Assembly (NCBI RefSeq): GCF_028829235.1
Contig: NZ_JAIWJY010000002.1
Span: 186,001-250,000 of the forward strand
From: Tenacibaculum larymnensis
GTDB lineage: Bacteria > Bacteroidota > Bacteroidia > Flavobacteriales > Flavobacteriaceae
Length of the DNA: 64,000 nucleotides
Direction of reading: 5' to 3'
Shown: piece after piece, positions 62,664-64,000 of the stretch
Position numbering within the stretch: the stretch's first letter is position 1
How the letters are laid out: each line of letters begins with the position of its first letter
Made by a program: the position numbers and the translations under genes
Notes under the pieces: generated by a model
What the model saw: the letters and a program-made list of their open reading frames with translations, nothing else
Told to the model about the DNA's origin: nothing
Database searches by the model: none

Positions 62664-64000
62664 ATGAATCTACATTTTAAAAATGTGATCTGTGTATTGT
62701 TCTTTTTTAGCTTTATGTTAAAAATGAACGCGCAGGAGAAAAAAATCACTGGTGTGGTGTCTGATAGTGCAGGACCTTTACCTGGTGTAAATGTAATTTT
62801 AAAGGGTACGACCATAGGTACTGAAACAGACTTTGATGGTAAGTATTCATTAAAAGCAAAGACAGGAGATGTTTTAGTTTTTAGTTTCGTTGGAATGCAA
62901 GTTACTGAAAGAGTTGTGGGAGCAGCTTCAGAACTAAATATTTTGATGAAAGAGGACACTAACATATTGGACGAAATAGTAGTTGTTGGTTATGGAACAA
63001 CTACAAAACAATCTTTTACGGGAACAGCTAAAGTTGTAAAGACTGAAGATTTAGAGGCAAAAAGTGTATCTAACGTTTCTCAAGCATTAGCTGGAGAGGT
63101 GGCAGGTGTTAATGTAATCAATACATCTGGTCAACCAGGAACTGTAGCGACTATTCGTATTAGAGGTTTTGGCTCGGTTAATGGAAATAGAGATCCTTTA
63201 TATGTAGTAGATGGAGTACCTTTTTCAGGTTCAATAAACTCTATTAACCCATCAGATATAGCATCTACTACTGTATTGAAAGATGCTTCTGCAACTGCTA
63301 TTTATGGTTCTAGAGGAGCAAATGGTGTAATTATGATTACAACAAAGGCTGGTAGATCAGGAGATACATCTGTAGAAATTGATTTAAAAACAGGTGTTAA
63401 CTTTCAGTTTTTACCGAGGTATGATGTGATTAAATCACCAGATGAATATTTAGAGTTATCATGGCATGCAATGGCTAATAGAGGTTTAGATATTGATCCT
63501 ACTACAGATGCAGTAGCTTTTGCTAATGCAAATTTATTTTCAGATGGAATAGGAGTACTTCCAGCTTTTAATTATTTCAATACAACAGATGTATCTCAAA
63601 TTATAGATCCACTTACAGGTAAAGTTAGACCAGGTTTATCAAGAAAGTATACTCCAGAAAGCTGGAGTGATTATGCCTTTCAACCTTCTGTTAGAACTGA
63701 AGCTAACATAAAAATGAGTGGAGGAAATGATAAAACTAAATATTTTAGTTCTTTTGGGTATTTAGATGATAAAGGTTACTCTGTAAATTCTGGATATAAA
63801 AGATATGCTGCAAGGTTAAATTTAACACATAAGCCTGCAGATTGGTTAACTGCTAAAGCTAATGTAGGTTATACTTTAAGTAAAAGTATTCAAAATGGAC
63901 AGTCTGAAGATTCTGGAAGTATTTTCTGGTACGCAGATAACATCCCTTCTATTTATCCTTTGTTTAAACGTGATGCTAATGGAAATTTTATTGAAGATTC
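62664..64000 (+). CDS. SusC/RagA-family TonB-dependent outer-membrane receptor (3' end beyond window)
   Basis: About 445 codons are visible from ATG 62664 (MNLHFKNVICVLFFFSFMLK, signal peptide ending near NAQ). A carboxypeptidase-D regulatory-like domain (KKITGVVSDSAGPLPGVNVI) leads to the TonB box region DEIVVVGYGT, the plug (ALAGEVAGVNVINTSGQPGT, IRIRGFGSVNGNRDPLYVVDG, SATAIYGSRGANGVIMITTK) and then barrel strands. SusC proteins import oligosaccharides or peptides with a SusD partner, expected just beyond the window. Complete reading frame to the edge. Confidence 0.95.
   Translation, partial: MNLHFKNVICVLFFFSFMLKMNAQEKKITGVVSDSAGPLPGVNVILKGTTIGTETDFDGKYSLKAKTGDVLVFSFVGMQVTERVVGAASELNILMKEDTNILDEIVVVGYGTTTKQSFTGTAKVVKTEDLEAKSVSNVSQALAGEVAGVNVINTSGQPGTVATIRIRGFGSVNGNRDPLYVVDGVPFSGSINSINPSDIASTTVLKDASATAIYGSRGANGVIMITTKAGRSGDTSVEIDLKTGVNFQFLPRYDVIKSPDEYLELSWHAMANRGLDIDPTTDAVAFANANLFSDGIGVLPAFNYFNTTDVSQIIDPLTGKVRPGLSRKYTPESWSDYAFQPSVRTEANIKMSGGNDKTKYFSSFGYLDDKGYSVNSGYKRYAARLNLTHKPADWLTAKANVGYTLSKSIQNGQSEDSGSIFWYADNIPSIYPLFKRDANGNFIED

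Noticed and set aside
62654..62965. Minus-strand frame over the start of the susC-type gene
   Set aside because: It is antisense to a clear SusC N-terminus and has no recognisable features.

Overview
The window reads as chromosomal DNA of a marine-type member of the Bacteroidota, family Flavobacteriaceae (Tenacibaculum or a close relative is my best guess). The evidence is low G+C, promoters of the form TAnnTTTG about 7 bases upstream of transcription starts, almost no Shine-Dalgarno sites, a SusC-type receptor, many small secreted or lipoprotein DUF families (DUF4136, DUF4197, DUF5522, DUF6588-like) and the long Bacteroidota-type urocanate hydratase. The genus is inference; the family-level call is firm.

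Layout. 1-4.8 kb: secreted hydrolases (CocE-type esterase, zinc metalloprotease) and a small secreted protein. 5-7.2 kb: YgiQ radical SAM protein. 7.3-12.8 kb: an NAD / ADP-ribose cluster (nicotinamide phosphoribosyltransferase-like enzyme, metallophosphatase, RNA 2'-phosphotransferase KptA, ADP-ribosylglycohydrolase, short PRPP-synthase-like protein, NrtR-type Nudix regulator) with the same 19-bp operator in front of three of its genes. 12.8-14.5 kb: a K+ channel, a SigZ-like sigma factor, an unlisted 34-residue peptide with 11 cysteines and a DUF3703 protein; the last two share a duplicated ECF-like promoter. 14.5-26.8 kb: amidohydrolase, DoxX-like protein, M28 peptidase, an outer-membrane barrel with a giant TPR protein, ftsE, mdh and two exported proteins. 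26.8-34.1 kb: gyrB, a lipoprotein, an AraC regulator with a DUF4242-like N-terminus, a PepSY-like protein and asnB. 34.3-41.1 kb: a complete tryptophan operon trpEGDCFBA behind a classical attenuator whose leader peptide has three consecutive Trp codons. 41-48 kb: tricorn-like protease, a barrel-less TonB plug protein, recQ and a J-domain protein. 48-52.6 kb: an accessory stretch with an ECF sigma factor and partner membrane protein, two unknown genes, a 21-bp periodic array and a retron whose reverse transcriptase is fused to a Toprim domain (Ec67-like). 52.7-64 kb: fused isobutyryl-CoA mutase icmF, hutU, small lipoproteins, a cobalamin/siderophore-binding-like protein, a LytTR response regulator and the start of a SusC receptor.

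The strongest candidates for an interesting system are (i) the RT-Toprim retron, where the predicted a1/a2 inverted repeat is visible and its second arm contains the RT start codon; (ii) the NrtR-controlled NAD/ADP-ribose cluster, whose enzyme set is compatible either with ordinary NAD salvage or with rebuilding NAD+ from ADP-ribose and nicotinamide; and (iii) the SigZ-like / Cys-rich peptide / DUF3703 group, which looks like a small metal-stress regulon. Many gene ends are marked by strong hairpin terminators, one of them a perfect 62-bp palindrome.
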